From positions 95,491,115-95,555,114 of the forward strand of contig CM041085.1 of NCBI GenBank assembly GCA_023079485.1: a stretch of DNA of 64,000 nt. The letters run 5' to 3'. Shown piece by piece: positions 63,691 to 64,000 of the stretch (position 1 is its first letter; each line of letters starts with the position of its first letter). This stretch comes from Archilochus colubris (lineage: Eukaryota; Chordata; Aves; Apodiformes; Trochilidae). Position numbers and translations under genes: made by a program. The notes beneath the pieces are model-generated. The model saw nothing but the letters and a program-made list of their open reading frames with translations. It was not told the origin of the DNA and did not search any database.

Positions 63691-64000
63691 AAACAAGATT
63701 AAAAGTGGCTCAGGATGTGTACACAATTTGCAGAGACATTACAATAGTATAGACATAAAGGAAGTTTCACAAGTAACATTCACTATCTGGATACAGCATC
63801 CAAATGACTACTTCAATATGTCACTTCAGATTTTGATAAGGTGATTAGTCTTTGACTACTTCAAAGAGTAACTGTCCTTTGAAGTGATTTTGAGCTTTTG
63901 TACAAATCTCTCTAAAATACCTATTGCAGCCATTACCAGGAACCATGGGAGGATAACACACATAAACTATGTCTTGAAGGATCAAATCCACCTTTGTACC

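Larger units (their letters stand above)
36405..64000 (-). other. DLGAP2: DLGAP2 upstream intron (at least 27.6 kb, continues right)
   Basis: This lies upstream of the acceptor at 36405. I looked for the expected first coding exon of the long isoform on the minus strand and found no convincing match, so it probably lies beyond 64000. The intron holds a MIR-like piece (38705), an L3-like relic (42395), a T/G-rich repeat (42779), CR1 copies (47686, 59120, 63440), a 103-bp repeat pair, a CA repeat (51609) and AT-rich hairpins (52282, 52765). 36405-38700, 38800-42390, 42845-45660, 49555-51600, 52795-57050 and 57180-59110 hold no feature I can name. Confidence 0.7.

Overview
The window is nuclear DNA from a bird. 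The bird assignment rests on many CR1 LINE copies in both orientations, several ending in the typical CR1 3' octamer repeat, on a retroviral LTR of the TGTCCTGG...GACA type common in avian genomes, and on a low density of very old MIR-like and L3-like remnants. The species cannot be told from the sequence.

The only host gene I can support is DLGAP2 (SAPAP2/GKAP2, a postsynaptic scaffold protein), on the minus strand. Three coding exons are visible, running right to left: a 66-bp exon (36404-36339), a large exon of 1070 bp (22112-21043) and a 212-bp exon (5311-5100). Their splice sites and phases fit exactly (G|AC, then 0|0), giving one uninterrupted reading frame of 1348 nt. The gene runs off both ends: the 5' first exon(s) are not found up to 64000, and the exons for the rest of the protein lie left of position 1. 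Everything else is intron: at least 5.1 kb, then 15.7 kb, 14.2 kb and at least 27.6 kb.

Region by region: 1-5099 is intron with no recognised element. In 5312-21042 lie two adjacent CR1 copies (9818-10565), a decayed endogenous retrovirus end (integrase remnant plus 3' LTR, 12565-14064) followed by a G-quadruplex-like tract, and two more CR1 pieces (14760 and 15490). The 22113-36338 intron has simple repeats (TATC, TTTA, poly-A/T) and one CR1 end. The 36405-64000 intron has an L3-like relic (42395-42700), a 1.2-kb CR1 with an open but internally deleted reverse transcriptase frame (47686-48866) lying between two copies of a 103-bp direct repeat, a 770-bp CR1 (59120-59893) and a CR1 end at 63440.

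There is no sign of an operon, CRISPR array, RNA gene or new biological system. Most open frames of 60-140 codons are chance frames in AT-rich intron DNA or lie within repeats. The most informative observations are the small symmetric exon of DLGAP2 and the choice of N-termini, the CpG-rich antisense LTR inside the gene, the deleted CR1 frame, and the unclassified 103-bp repeat pair.
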